NCBI GenBank assembly: GCA_964428355.1
Contig: CAYRYU010000020.1
Span: 14,330-78,329, forward strand
Source of the DNA: CAYRYU01 sp964428355
Lineage (GTDB): Bacteria; Muiribacteriota; Ozemobacteria; Ozemobacterales; Ozemobacteraceae
Direction of reading: 5' to 3'
Length of the DNA stretch: 64,000 nt
Part shown: piece after piece, positions 12,101 through 19,900 of the stretch
How the letters are laid out: each line of letters begins with the position of its first letter
Numbering within the stretch: position 1 is the first letter of the stretch
Program-made: the position numbers and the translations under genes
The notes under the pieces: model-generated
Databases searched by the model: none
Seen by the model: the letters and a program-made list of their open reading frames with translations, nothing else
Told to the model about the DNA's origin: nothing

Positions 12101-15100
12101 CTACGATCCCTCACGCGTTCAGGTGGCCACCCTCACCCTCGCGACCGTCACTCCTATCCTGTTCGATACCCTGATCGATCCCACAACCTTCGTTCCTGCC
12201 CCCGCAATCGGATTGGGCCCGATAAGCTACAACCTCCGGATCATCGATACTCTGGGAAACATCAGTGCCACCTCATCCACCGTAATCACCTACGACACCC
12301 TCGCTCCCTCGGTCTCGACGTTCACCGTGGGAGGTGTTTCGGGGACGGCAACCTACCCGTACATCTATTACAACCGGTCCCAGTTGCTGTCGGTAAGTCT
12401 GAACACGAACGCCACCGATGCCCTCCGGCTCGTCGTCGCTTCGGGGACCGCGACACGGACGTTCGCCTTGTCCCAGAGCGGTACCGTTCACGGAACGACA
12501 TTCACCGACTCGTCGTGGATGACTCCTGGAACCTATACCTTCACCGCCGTCGACATGGCAGGAAACTTCGCCAACGGAACGGCCTCCATGGTCCGTTTGA
12601 TCGTGGACACCGATGCTCCTGTCTCCGTTGCATTCACATCGATTCCCCCGTCGCCCTTCTACACAATGCCCACGGGCGCGGCCACGTTCACGGTGACCTT
12701 CAATGAGCCGATGAACACCGCAATCCCGGTGAGCATGTCCATAAGCACTTCGACCATGCAGATCCGGACCCGCTTCGTTGGATGGTTGAGCTCCACGCAG
12801 GCCCGGTTCACAAACGATGAACCGGTCACCGAGTACCACCCCCAGGGGCAATGGAACGTCTCCGTCAGCGGGATGGACATGGCCGGAAACATGGGAACCA
12901 CTTTGGTTTCCACCGTCACCATCCTGTCCCGGGGTCCTGTCCTCGGAACCATCCTTGCGCGATCCTTCCAGTCGACCACCGCAAGCTCTCCAGCGGAGAT
13001 CCTTTTCAACCAACCCTTCAGCCCTGCCGTTCCGCCCAACGAGGCGACATTCACCGTGACACTGAACGCGTCCCCTTCCGCACTCCCGGTCGTCCTCCAG
13101 TTCTTCGTCTCTCCCAGCACGGTTCCGGTCGCGTCGTTCCCGATCCCGATGGATCCCACCAACACCGTAGGGACCTACACCTGGACGGCGGGTACAGGTC
13201 CCGTACCTTCGGGGCCCACCACCTATCAACTCAAGGTGGCGGATGGGTTCGGAAACACCTCTCTGGAATCCTTCACATGGACGCTGGACGCCTCGGCCCC
13301 GATCCTGTTCGCGGCTCCGAAGTATGGGACGACCGGAGGCTATGTATCCAGCAGTGCGATCTATTTCAATCCGAAGAAACCGATGGCGGTCACGACGAAG
13401 TTCAACATTGCGGGGGAGACGACCACTCCGGTTCTGCGGGTGCGTGGAATCAACTCAACAGATACCTATGTCATGACGTCCGCAGGCTCCAACGCATGGA
13501 ACGGAGTTTTTGACGGATTCCACAGCCGGAACCCTTCGGTCTGCTGCACCGATGGAACCTACTTCATGGATGTGGTCGATCAGGCCGGGAACATTGCGGT
13601 TCCGAACGGGACCTTCTGTCCGGTCGCGACCGCGGTCATCGATACCGTTCCTCCCACAGTCCTGGGCTACGGTTTCTATGTCAACCAGGTCCCCAAGACA
13701 CGATATGCCGTGGGAGGCGCAAGCCTTACCATCGAGGTCCGCTCCGCGGAACCCCTGACCGAAACAGGCATCTGGTGGGCCGAGATAAGGGACTCCTTCA
13801 ACCTCTTCGTGAGGCGTGTACCACTTGTGGCTTCCGGCCCGTTGCGGTATGTCGCCATGTGGGACGGACTCAAGGAGGATGGGAAGACCAAAGTCACCGA
13901 CGGCAACTACAGGGTCCAGGCGACCGACTTCGCCCGAAACGCAGCGGCAACAGCTTCCAGCCAGATCTACGTCGTTTCCTCGGTCTTCGCCCTGACGAAC
14001 GTGACCCAGTACTCCGCGAGAATCATGGAATGCTGGTTCAGCCAGGACATCGCTTCTCCCACAGGCGCGGTTGTGACCGTCAACCCCGCTGTCGCGGGAG
14101 GTTACACACTTGTCCAGACTGCTCCGAGAAGATTCCGGGTGATCTTCAACGGGACCCCGGTGAATGGAACCCCGTATACCGTAACCGTCACCAACCTGAG
14201 GAGCACTCTCGGGGTCGACCTTGTCTCCCCCTACAACTCGTTCACGACCCTGGCAATCGACACCGTCGCCCCCCTGTTGAGCTCTGTGACTATGCAGGGC
14301 CTCTCCGGGAACAGAGACTTCTACGTGGTCTTCAACGAGACCGTTACCACCCCCACTGCCAACGAAACCGCGCGGTATGTTGTTACCAACTCCGCTGGGA
14401 CCGTCACGATCTCGTCCGCCATCCTGCAGTCCGACGGAAAGACCGTCCTGGTGTCGGCGGCGACGAACATTCCGGACAACGTGAACTCCGTCCTGAACGT
14501 CTCCGGAGTCGAGGATGCCTTCCGGAACGCCAGCGTAGGCTCCCTGGCGAGCTACACCTTCAAGGGACGGGACATGACCGCCCCCTCGTTCGAGATAGCC
14601 GCTTTCTCCAATCCGGGGAACGATTACGACATCATCGTTGTTGTCAGGACCAGTGAAACCCTCAACGGGTATCCTTCTCTCGAAATCGACCAATCGGGCA
14701 TGATTCAGAACCCGGCCATGACTCCGATGGCAACGAGCGGTCTCTACACGGCCTCAGCGCACCTCGACCCGAACTACTCAGGTTACGTGACTCTTACGGT
14801 GACTGGAACGGATCCGGCTGGGAACACTGGAAAATCCAACGACGCTTTCTCCGTTGCAGTCGTCTCCGCCAGCGTCAAGGCCGCCGTTGTGACTCCCGAT
14901 ACGAACTTCCAGGCCGAGTTCGACGTGGGGAATCTCAACAGGGATACATACATCAAGATCTTCCGTCAGCGGCTCGAACTTCAGGTCGCAAGTGGAAGTT
15001 CGGCGGCGAGGATCCTTCCCCGTCTTGCAAGCCCTGTCCGGATGACCGCCATCCGGGGAAACAGGGTGCGCGAGCTGGTCAGGGCTGTCGCTTCCGAGCC

Positions 15101-15968
15101 CGAACTCCAGGCACTGGATTTCGGCTACGAAGTCAGTTTCCCGGCCTCCAACCTGGGGAATTCATTCAGGGCCATGGGGCGTCCCACCAACCATTCGGCC
15201 GCGATCGCATCAGGGGTCGCCTTGTTCCAACAGAACGACCAGGGAACCTGGGAGTTCGTCTCGGTTGACATCAAGGGCGGTTGGATAGTCGGCCGAGTCT
15301 CGAAGCCTGGCCTGTTCGCACTTCTGAAGGACGAGCTTGCGCCCCGGATCAGTCTCAAGACGGAAATCGACCCCCTTACGCCGTTTGACACGGCCAGGCC
15401 CGTGATCGAAGGGACAATCCTCGAAAACGGATCTGGTTTGAAGGAAGGGGCTTGTACCGCTATAATTGATGGTGGGGAAGCCCAGACGGTGACCGTTGGG
15501 TCGGACGGACGGTTCTCCTTCCAGCCGATGGAATCCTTGACGGGAGGAGAGCACGTCCTGGTGTTCCAGGCCCAGGACCGCGTGGGAAACAGAGGAACCT
15601 CCTCGGATATCCGGTTCCAGATAAAGGTCGCCCTCTCGATTGGCGAGATCGTCAACTACCCGAACCCGGCAAAAGAAAAATCGACCCTGAGGATTAGTGC
15701 GAATCGCGCCGATATCAGTGCGGACATGATTGAAGTCAAAATCTACGACGTTGCGGGGCATGCCGTCCGGGAACTCTCCGGAATCAACCCCGTCAGGGAG
15801 GCTTTCGGGACCACCGCCCGGTTCCTGTATGACATCCCCTGGGACCTCCGTAACGAAGATGGAGAGCGTGTGGCAAACGGAGTCTACTTTGCCCGGATAA
15901 GGCTGAGTGATCCTGATGATCCATCCAGGACTGTTAAAAAGACCCACAAGATCGCGGTTTTGAGGTAA
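3150..15968 (+). CDS. Giant secreted Ig-like repeat surface protein 1 (about 4272 aa)
   Basis: I chose the ATG at 3150 because GGGAG lies 9 bases upstream and it places a clean signal peptide (FLLVLAFVLLISASSGTVQA, cleavage before FPDIT). An ATG at 3102 is a weaker alternative. The mature chain is a string of Ig/cadherin-like domains whose borders carry DNxPP or DTxxP motifs (for example VDNSPPVI, VDTLPPSL). Up to ~9560 they are single domains. From 9561 to 13640 a composite unit of ~340 residues is repeated four times. The last ~110 residues (NYPNPA, then KIYDVAGHAV, WDLRNEDG, VANGVYFARI, ending HKIAVLR) form a FlgD-like / T9SS-type sorting domain. Likely exported and displayed on the cell surface, as adhesin or stalk. 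No catalytic domain recognised. A lipoprotein gene follows after 3 bp. It is a colinear paralogue of the gene at 16910. Confidence 0.9.
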   Translation: MDSYRKFFQGIFEQSARNGGISRSRFLLVLAFVLLISASSGTVQAFPDITMPTLSYTETGGNTAANIGEVIRINCLATDTASTFNPPQPWVDLTPVGGPAVQYLTKGAGDDYSCNYTLTEGGTLNPGPTTLLIYARNNLAETDIALTNSITFDVVRPQVSAAGVEILVNGAVAGTPLIRVGTANWGFRVTDSRPQSSGAATTCQVTACTGTPAPIAIPQAIAHSGGGVYVSNYTPPANCDSVYTFTLRLTDPYNQAAPDVISTNVTIDTIAPNFTTATVQNLSGNAIARPGDALRITACLATADGNTVVASQTAVTTASPNFPITMTSGDGVNFTADVILGQEAMKYTTAPGMPIDLIATDNAGNTTTRRVYVLVDLDPPGFVAPTLDIYDAAGNLTGLTVAKISDRLLITATITMGIPSTDVNVSADLRPIGGPASCVMSLAAVAGNQYTYQGAYVIPVGTTENIPPTFVFTVTACDAAGNVVWQFTTPPILVDNSPPVITNALAANFAGGTTIKLGDYLRVSCSIASLDGGPLPWVDMRRIGGQASQTLTDLGGGNYQIVVLVGTATPNWINGYDAVTSFSVRTNDDVGNPGLACTNNVTIDNQPPLFVNATWTVTPSLGASHTWIHMGDVVSFTVLLDNTINDTVSVVVNLASVSVRTTNLTLTQVSPGAATFTGSFVIPEGPNNNDVNIPITIVDNAGNPAWWSDLSGIAQASTTLSPFDQCPPVRTGSFTVALQKKNPAIDPAFGRDAYANLNRTLTFAWPVSDPDGGNCTVDLNLVGDGQFAPLTWTFNPTPSSYTLVWPATYTGTTTLTNSSYQFIATLTDKAGNWFCEKTSTTHWTDTIPPAFVLATWTCPTAPSNHPYVRINDVVTLRVELNLPQANEVMNVIADLSSLNVSPANKALTLVATTPLDPVNTTAVFLGSFTVPVGSCNDGATIPVSIMDDAGNPAYNLAFTATVTASITIGLFDQYPLYPSGRLVVTPTKIDPTVDPNISVQHVNVNRTLLFGWPIADPDNGTCTIDLSLVGFGSNDQMTWANTPLPASYCTFLTASYTGQTATAPNYSFIATMTDKAGNAICTTTATIHNVDCIPPELLYPNVFVRDNLVATSATLGDWLRFTVYATPPRNEQNWQPRLQQSVLGRIGASQSWAMNPITWTATDATHFFDFQIRQAYPGYTGYLNASGAFPIRIQDGLENWASATAETDDADHTIVITNQPPPGTLTPILVATNATATSPLFCGQQIRWQLVMDPAVIAAGVLDTTSVRIDLSMLGSSSSVIMTYDGANSFLATWTNTATSTEVDNYFVTATVRDVNTTTWSYYWGPAEIDCHPPEFITHSIYIAQDNGDNFYTWVGNTGDVINVVASLTLPFDFTLTAGLATGATIFTTQTMAQVGSIWVATFTVTDPSGVWGSMNWATVSYYLTAIDHRTNTATAAASATFMVDNVPPVIDLTNSSWSISPDILEPGYINVGSGAWVDVLVATMSFTGGERVASAWININDYPGAPGTSALTISGCSAGSGAVRLASFSSQDVLNPAPTFSITMIDYGGNRVATSPSPNFNVDTLRPTIASAAFDGQTLTVQFQTTEQVDWGELSRWTIHGRTTDNLATSTTLDAAGGDVLNIPFPRDNFFTVSVSQANQIMMANWGQQPLTLWVANDTATPGVRDIGGNWGYTTANVPITLTDTVWRENPVIASFEVFNTWPTEVQVRFTFSKAMATTTLNLTQGVLFAEATFDTTGLHYPTRYVLRPEDNNITWSADAKVLMVRLSEEGREWVARKIASGTTTLKFATRSTDPAYAFIKDQYQKVMLGISTLTAPPIEASVTRVPVYAFEIDDGRVNPEPFIDFRQKLIRLNFLSRAQAFLSEEVVLSQNDFQVGTPTIIATAPANPITSFRDKFELHNFYGTPGMATFAVLSLDPLDTTKNPLAASVSADLTMSDADLAAVLQMIRTSTSTPVWSLKVNESAFPSWWGQWNMAYVPIGPSNVSVASIGTTQIASLIAVSINDFPPTRNASIGDLALEFEIQPDFIGNVAIPIASTTPRATIMDDASNTWLATCTFQGWSTRQVDGRDRYIARFTNANMFPANLDSRLARAEIRDVRDIFGTTMSYGAATTVFDINGKTTTGTGFSATATNFIVDTLPPSLSVIVPMDVIPLLAAGAGVFDVTFSENMDSTVFPSLILATSTGLGAQFTFTLTNPAWISSTTARFNNDQAIDTNTPNGTWTYTLSGGQDVAGNPFPGDSRLVQIRSHAPAIQPATGTVILTIQGTVSNSAVLQNMPFSSDVWPNAATLTVEYYSDPENPPHSLRVFDSGNNIVASGPLTIVSRQATFSLPINLITAGTGRTPFTVKVIDSQANETGVLNTLYYDRQSAVLDRLALGNIGTLTGGVYYYAPSLYGDANCSVHVTTGADADLRVTVWSSTGDAGAGVGATNTVILSNTSVGTYSNTFGSLFTEGSYIIRVVDAAGNLNGGVASITLVADRTPPAVVSIEPSNYVGNSPAGAVPFIVTYNEPLDPGTIPVLVLGTDTATITMDFAGWSTPGNATTANFLNHDAITSILPSGSYTYRLTGGRDWALNNVPSSVGVFSVNVQSKGPQPNNFDYYTRQPVLFGTSDLANRSFSGTVNPGIATIAIGYGAGPFNLNHQLLVYDQGNTLVATFAVPPSDPATVTFDPATIGAALVDPTGPVQFHFRLRDGLGNISEQVVGSMTYDSLAPTITAFTFNDHGHGIASLGFRYYSPAFGNADISLMTTAQDDLILVVGSGTATLTYGLAKAIAGGIATHSVSAGSSLPDGIFVLTSADLAGNMANGTAASLTIMVDSVNPSVATITPGPGEIGAMYPGDGQFDITFSELMNAGATPAASIDHASSPFQVTLQAQQWISSTTLRFTNTGMISATCPQGLYYYHVSGGTDYAGNPLTSPGNTDYPITIRSQGPQFVASISTQQNLIATTPFYNYPLSTIVPPGVGTMTVKYFPGPYSIPHIVRIYDPSRVQVATLTLATVTPILFDTLIDPTTFVPAPAIGLGPISYNLRIIDTLGNISATSSTVITYDTLAPSVSTFTVGGVSGTATYPYIYYNRSQLLSVSLNTNATDALRLVVASGTATRTFALSQSGTVHGTTFTDSSWMTPGTYTFTAVDMAGNFANGTASMVRLIVDTDAPVSVAFTSIPPSPFYTMPTGAATFTVTFNEPMNTAIPVSMSISTSTMQIRTRFVGWLSSTQARFTNDEPVTEYHPQGQWNVSVSGMDMAGNMGTTLVSTVTILSRGPVLGTILARSFQSTTASSPAEILFNQPFSPAVPPNEATFTVTLNASPSALPVVLQFFVSPSTVPVASFPIPMDPTNTVGTYTWTAGTGPVPSGPTTYQLKVADGFGNTSLESFTWTLDASAPILFAAPKYGTTGGYVSSSAIYFNPKKPMAVTTKFNIAGETTTPVLRVRGINSTDTYVMTSAGSNAWNGVFDGFHSRNPSVCCTDGTYFMDVVDQAGNIAVPNGTFCPVATAVIDTVPPTVLGYGFYVNQVPKTRYAVGGASLTIEVRSAEPLTETGIWWAEIRDSFNLFVRRVPLVASGPLRYVAMWDGLKEDGKTKVTDGNYRVQATDFARNAAATASSQIYVVSSVFALTNVTQYSARIMECWFSQDIASPTGAVVTVNPAVAGGYTLVQTAPRRFRVIFNGTPVNGTPYTVTVTNLRSTLGVDLVSPYNSFTTLAIDTVAPLLSSVTMQGLSGNRDFYVVFNETVTTPTANETARYVVTNSAGTVTISSAILQSDGKTVLVSAATNIPDNVNSVLNVSGVEDAFRNASVGSLASYTFKGRDMTAPSFEIAAFSNPGNDYDIIVVVRTSETLNGYPSLEIDQSGMIQNPAMTPMATSGLYTASAHLDPNYSGYVTLTVTGTDPAGNTGKSNDAFSVAVVSASVKAAVVTPDTNFQAEFDVGNLNRDTYIKIFRQRLELQVASGSSAARILPRLASPVRMTAIRGNRVRELVRAVASEPELQALDFGYEVSFPASNLGNSFRAMGRPTNHSAAIASGVALFQQNDQGTWEFVSVDIKGGWIVGRVSKPGLFALLKDELAPRISLKTEIDPLTPFDTARPVIEGTILENGSGLKEGACTAIIDGGEAQTVTVGSDGRFSFQPMESLTGGEHVLVFQAQDRVGNRGTSSDIRFQIKVALSIGEIVNYPNPAKEKSTLRISANRADISADMIEVKIYDVAGHAVRELSGINPVREAFGTTARFLYDIPWDLRNEDGERVANGVYFARIRLSDPDDPSRTVKKTHKIAVLR
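9561..13640 (+). repeat. Four tandem ~1.02-kb coding repeats in the giant gene
   Basis: Unit borders, marked by the D-x-x-x-P motifs, start at 9561, 10587, 11601, 12606 and end at 13641, giving periods of 1026, 1014, 1005 and 1035 bp. Each unit has the same order: a SbsA/Big_5-like domain with an 'F-S/N-E' strand (DVTFSENMDS, IVTYNEPLDP, DITFSELMNA, TVTFNEPMNT), a segment beginning with RSxxP/SKGP-type motifs, and a segment with YY(A/S)P and an AGN turn. The units are diverged rather than identical. Confidence 0.8.
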
Positions 15969-15971
15969 TCG

Positions 15972-16748
15972 ATGAAAGCTCGGTTCCCGGTACCGGTCCT
16001 GGTAGCCGCCTACCTTGTGGGTGTGCTGGGCTTTCTTCTCCTTTCCAGCGGCTGCGGAGGTGGCGGAGGGGGGGGGAGGCAGGTCCTTCCCGGGGAAAAC
16101 CCCCTGGGGGTAGATACGACCACCCTGACCACCACAACCACCACCACTTCCACGACGACCTCCACCGCCACCAGCACGAGCACCACGACGACGACGACGA
16201 CGGCCACTTCCACCGCAACAGCCAGTCCCGCCCAGCTTCTGAACGATGGGTGGGCCAGGATGTCGACGAAGGATTATTCCGGGGCGGCAACGAGGTTCCA
16301 GGCGGTCACGACCAATGCCAGCGCGACAGCCAGCCAGACTGCAGAGGCGCACAACGGACTCGGGTGGGCTGCCGCCAAGTCCACGGGAATCACGAGCGGG
16401 ATCACGAGTTTCATCACTGCCGGAAACCTCGTCGAAGCCAGGATAGGTCTCGCTCTCGCGATGATCCAGCAGAACGATCTTCCCTCGATCCAGAATGCGA
16501 TCGGAATTCTCGAGGGGCTTGGGTTGGGAGATCCCACCGCAGTCGTCACCATCGCCCACCCTCAGATCGAGGTTACCAATCCTGAACTTCACGCATCCCT
16601 GGCCTATGCCTACTTCCGAAGAAACCAGACCGGTGACCGGACGAAGGCCAAAGCCCAGATCGAGGCGGCAAGAGCTGCCGACAGCTCATCGACCTCGTCC
16701 GTTGCTCAGATTTACAACCTCCTGGTTGAAATGGGCCTCTATTCTTAG
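15972..16748 (+). CDS. Poly-Gly/Thr-rich lipoprotein with TPR-like domain (1)
   Basis: A 258-residue lipoprotein. The signal peptide ends in lipobox LSSGC, with lipidated Cys28 followed at once by a run of glycines. A low-complexity linker of Thr/Ser/Ala follows (about residues 49-80, encoded by ACC/ACG microsatellite-like DNA at ~16110-16215). The C-terminal ~170 residues are helical and TPR-like (LLNDGWARMSTKDYSGAATR, AHNGLGWAAAKS, ASLAYAYFRRN). The start is 3 bp after the giant gene's stop, so the two are translationally linked. A paralogue with the same layout follows the second giant at 26745. I infer an anchor or chaperone for the giant protein; its true role is unknown. A strong terminator follows. 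Confidence 0.88.
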   Translation: MKARFPVPVLVAAYLVGVLGFLLLSSGCGGGGGGGRQVLPGENPLGVDTTTLTTTTTTTSTTTSTATSTSTTTTTTTATSTATASPAQLLNDGWARMSTKDYSGAATRFQAVTTNASATASQTAEAHNGLGWAAAKSTGITSGITSFITAGNLVEARIGLALAMIQQNDLPSIQNAIGILEGLGLGDPTAVVTIAHPQIEVTNPELHASLAYAYFRRNQTGDRTKAKAQIEAARAADSSSTSSVAQIYNLLVEMGLYS

Positions 16749-16780
16749 TTCTTCCCCATTGCAAGGGAGTCGGGGAAAAG

Positions 16781-16814
16781 TCGAGGCGGGGTTTCCCGCC
16801 TCGATCCTTTTTTA
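16781..16814 (+). terminator. Rho-independent terminator after cassette 1
   Basis: A 10-bp perfect stem TCGAGGCGGG / CCCGCCTCGA with a GTTT loop is followed by TCCTTTTTT. It ends the giant 1/lipoprotein 1 transcript and separates it from the second cassette. Confidence 0.85.
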
Positions 16815-16909
16815 GCATTTTTATTCTTTTCTACTGATTTCCCCATTACCTGCCGATGATTTGACTTGGAAAATGCTATTTTCGCGGTTTCGCGCCGTGG
16901 AGGAACTGT

Positions 16910-19900
16910 ATGAATCGGAACTCCCCAGGAAACAGGCTCGCACTCGGGATCGCCCTCGTTGTGTTGGGATTCCTGATGATCGCTGGAAAAGCCCAGGCGG
17001 TCATTTCCAACCCAAACATGGTCCTGCTGAACGACGTTAACGGGGATGGTGTGGCCGCAATAGGCGATTCCATCACCTTTTCCTGCCGTTCGACGAACGC
17101 CTCCGCGGGTGACACGCCGTTCGTCGACCTGAGCCTTCTGGGAAACTCGCATTTCTACCTGCCTCCGCTGGTAGGGAACTATTACACCGCTGTGTATTCG
17201 TGCGGGACGGAAAGAGGGGTGGATACCGTCGATTTCCGCCCCAATTTCTACGACAACGACGGAGCTTACGCGTGCGCGAATGCCCTGAACATCGACCTCC
17301 AGCCGCCCCGGACGACCTACGGGATCCAGGTAAGCAGCACTCCGACCGGAACCGCAGGGGAATACAAGGACGGCGACACCTTCTCCTTCGCGATCACGTT
17401 CGATGATGCCGATGCCTGCGCGATTCCTTCGCGGTTGCAGGTATACGCGGACCTGACCAACCTCGGGTTCGGCTCAGCCTATCCGCTTACCGACGAAGGT
17501 CCCGGGACCACGAACCGGAGATATTCTTTCAGCCAACGGATGTTGACGGGGCGTGAGAAGAACGGCGACACCTTCTACGTGACCGCCGTGGACGACGCAG
17601 GAAACAAGAAAACCTATGCCCGCGCGATCAGCTACGATACCAGGTATCCCGAATTCCAGTCTGTCAGTGCGACGGTTACGAACGGCTCACCCGGGATCAT
17701 CAAGGCCGGGAACAGGGTCAAGATCACGGCCGTAATCAGCAACTACGATTCGGATACCCTGACAGCCTCTCACTCCATTCTTATCCCGGATTCCCCGGTC
17801 ACCATGACACGGACCTCCACTTCAGGAAACACCGCCACCTTCGAATACGAGTTTCTCGTGGCCACGGGGTCGACCCTGGACGACGACTACGTCCGTTTCT
17901 ACGTTACCGCCACGGACGACGTGGGAAACCAGTCGTTCCGCTGGTCGAACGCCCTGGCTTTCGACACCATTCCCCCGGGGTTCTCCAGCGCCAACGTCAC
18001 GATCATAGAGCGCGCGGGGGTCCTGAACGACAACATCGCCATCATCGGCGACACCCTGCGGTTCACGGGAAGCCTCTCCAGCGCGTTCCTCGACACAACC
18101 GTCACGATCGACCTTTCGGGGATCGGCGGTGAGGCCAACCAGCTCATGACCTACGATCCCACCGTCAGCTCGGCTTTTTCCCTGGATTTCAACGTTTTCA
18201 CCTACACCTCTGAGGACACGATGCCCCGTTCCTTCAAGGTCACGGCCTACGATCACGCCAACAATATCGTCTATCGCCTCACGATGCCCGTGATCTACGT
18301 CGACAACCAGCCCCCCTCGATCTCCGGGGCACAATTGTCCAAGGTGAATGTCGGGGCCTCCGTGCTGAAGGTCGGAGATACCGCAGCTGTCCAGGCGAAC
18401 ATCACGAACCTCGACAACGGAATGGTCTGGACGGATCTGAGCAGGCTCGGAGGGGCGGCCAGCACCTCCCTTTCACTTTACAGCGGCTCCACCTACCGGG
18501 TGGAACAGGCGGTCGCCGTCACCACCTGGCCGACCATGCCGATCGACACCTCGAAATCCTTCATGGTCTACGTCTCGGACAACGCCGGGAACATCGCTCA
18601 CGCCGAAACGAACACCTACGTGATCGACAACGAGCCCCCTGAAATCATCGCGGTCACCTATACCGTTAATCCCGCCCTCTCAACCTATCACCCCTGGATC
18701 AAGAGAGACGACATCATCACCTTCCAGGTGGCCCTTGCAAGTTCGACGGGATCCATCCATGATCAGGAAAAGGTCTACATCAACCTTTCCCCCATCGGAG
18801 GGACCTCGAACCAGGAAATGACCTACGACGGGCTCGGGTCCTACACTTTCTCCTACCAGGTCCAGTCGGGGACCGCGAATATCGATACCACGGTTTCGAT
18901 CGTGGCAAAGGACAATGCCGAAAACACCGATTCGGCCGGGTTGTCCCTCCACATCGACAATAACAGCCCCGCCGCAGGTCCGATGACGGTCAATTTCCTC
19001 AACGACATGGCCAAGAGCGGTGCGGTGAATATAGGGGACCGGCTCGAGTTCATCGTTCCCCTGAATGATCCCGATTTCGGGACCTGTACGATCGATCTCT
19101 CCCATGTCGGCGGGCCGAGCACGGTCTTCATGAACTACGACGTCTCCCTTTCAAGGTATTACCTCGTCTGGGACTGCGCTTCGGCCACGATAGAAAACTC
19201 CTCATACGTGTTCCGGGCGGGAGTTACCGACAAGGCCGGAAACTACATGAGCTCGATCTCGAAGACATTCGAGGTGGATTGTCTCGAGCCGGAACTGTTT
19301 TACGCTTCCTGCACCTTCCGGAACCTATCCGGAAATGCCACCACGGCGAACGTCGGGGACCAGGTGACGATCACGGCATCGGTCAACCGTGTCCGTCTGG
19401 ACGGAGGGGTCCCCACGGTCAACCTGACCGCGATCGGGGGAAACGCCGCACAGATTCTGTATGACGACGGGGCCCATGAGGATGGCGGTCCGAACGATGG
19501 ACTCTACGGCTTCACCCAGAACGTGGCCTCGGGATCGTACGACGGGCAGAACGTCTCCTTCATCGTGACCTTGACGGACAATGCCGGAAACCAGGTGATG
19601 AAGACGACCGAGGCCATCTTCGTGGACAACCAGCCTATCGTGATCAATTCCTTCATCGCCTCCCAGACCTACGACAACAACGGGAACACCGTGGTCGATC
19701 TCGACGGATACTACACCACCTATCCGATCATCGCGACGGACGTGGTCCGGTTCAACGTCTCGCTTTCGGGAAAAGCGGGTGACCTGAGTGCAATCACCGT
19801 CGACCTGACCCCCCTTGGGATCAACAACTCTGAATACCCCCTGACCAACATCTCTTCCATCCTCAACGGATGGACATGCGTGGCGACCTTCGCACCCCTG

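Noticed and set aside
16861..16882. TTGACT and TATTTT before giant gene 2 as a promoter pair
   Set aside because: The spacing is only 10 bp; a TG extension before TATTTT is possible but there is no matching -35.
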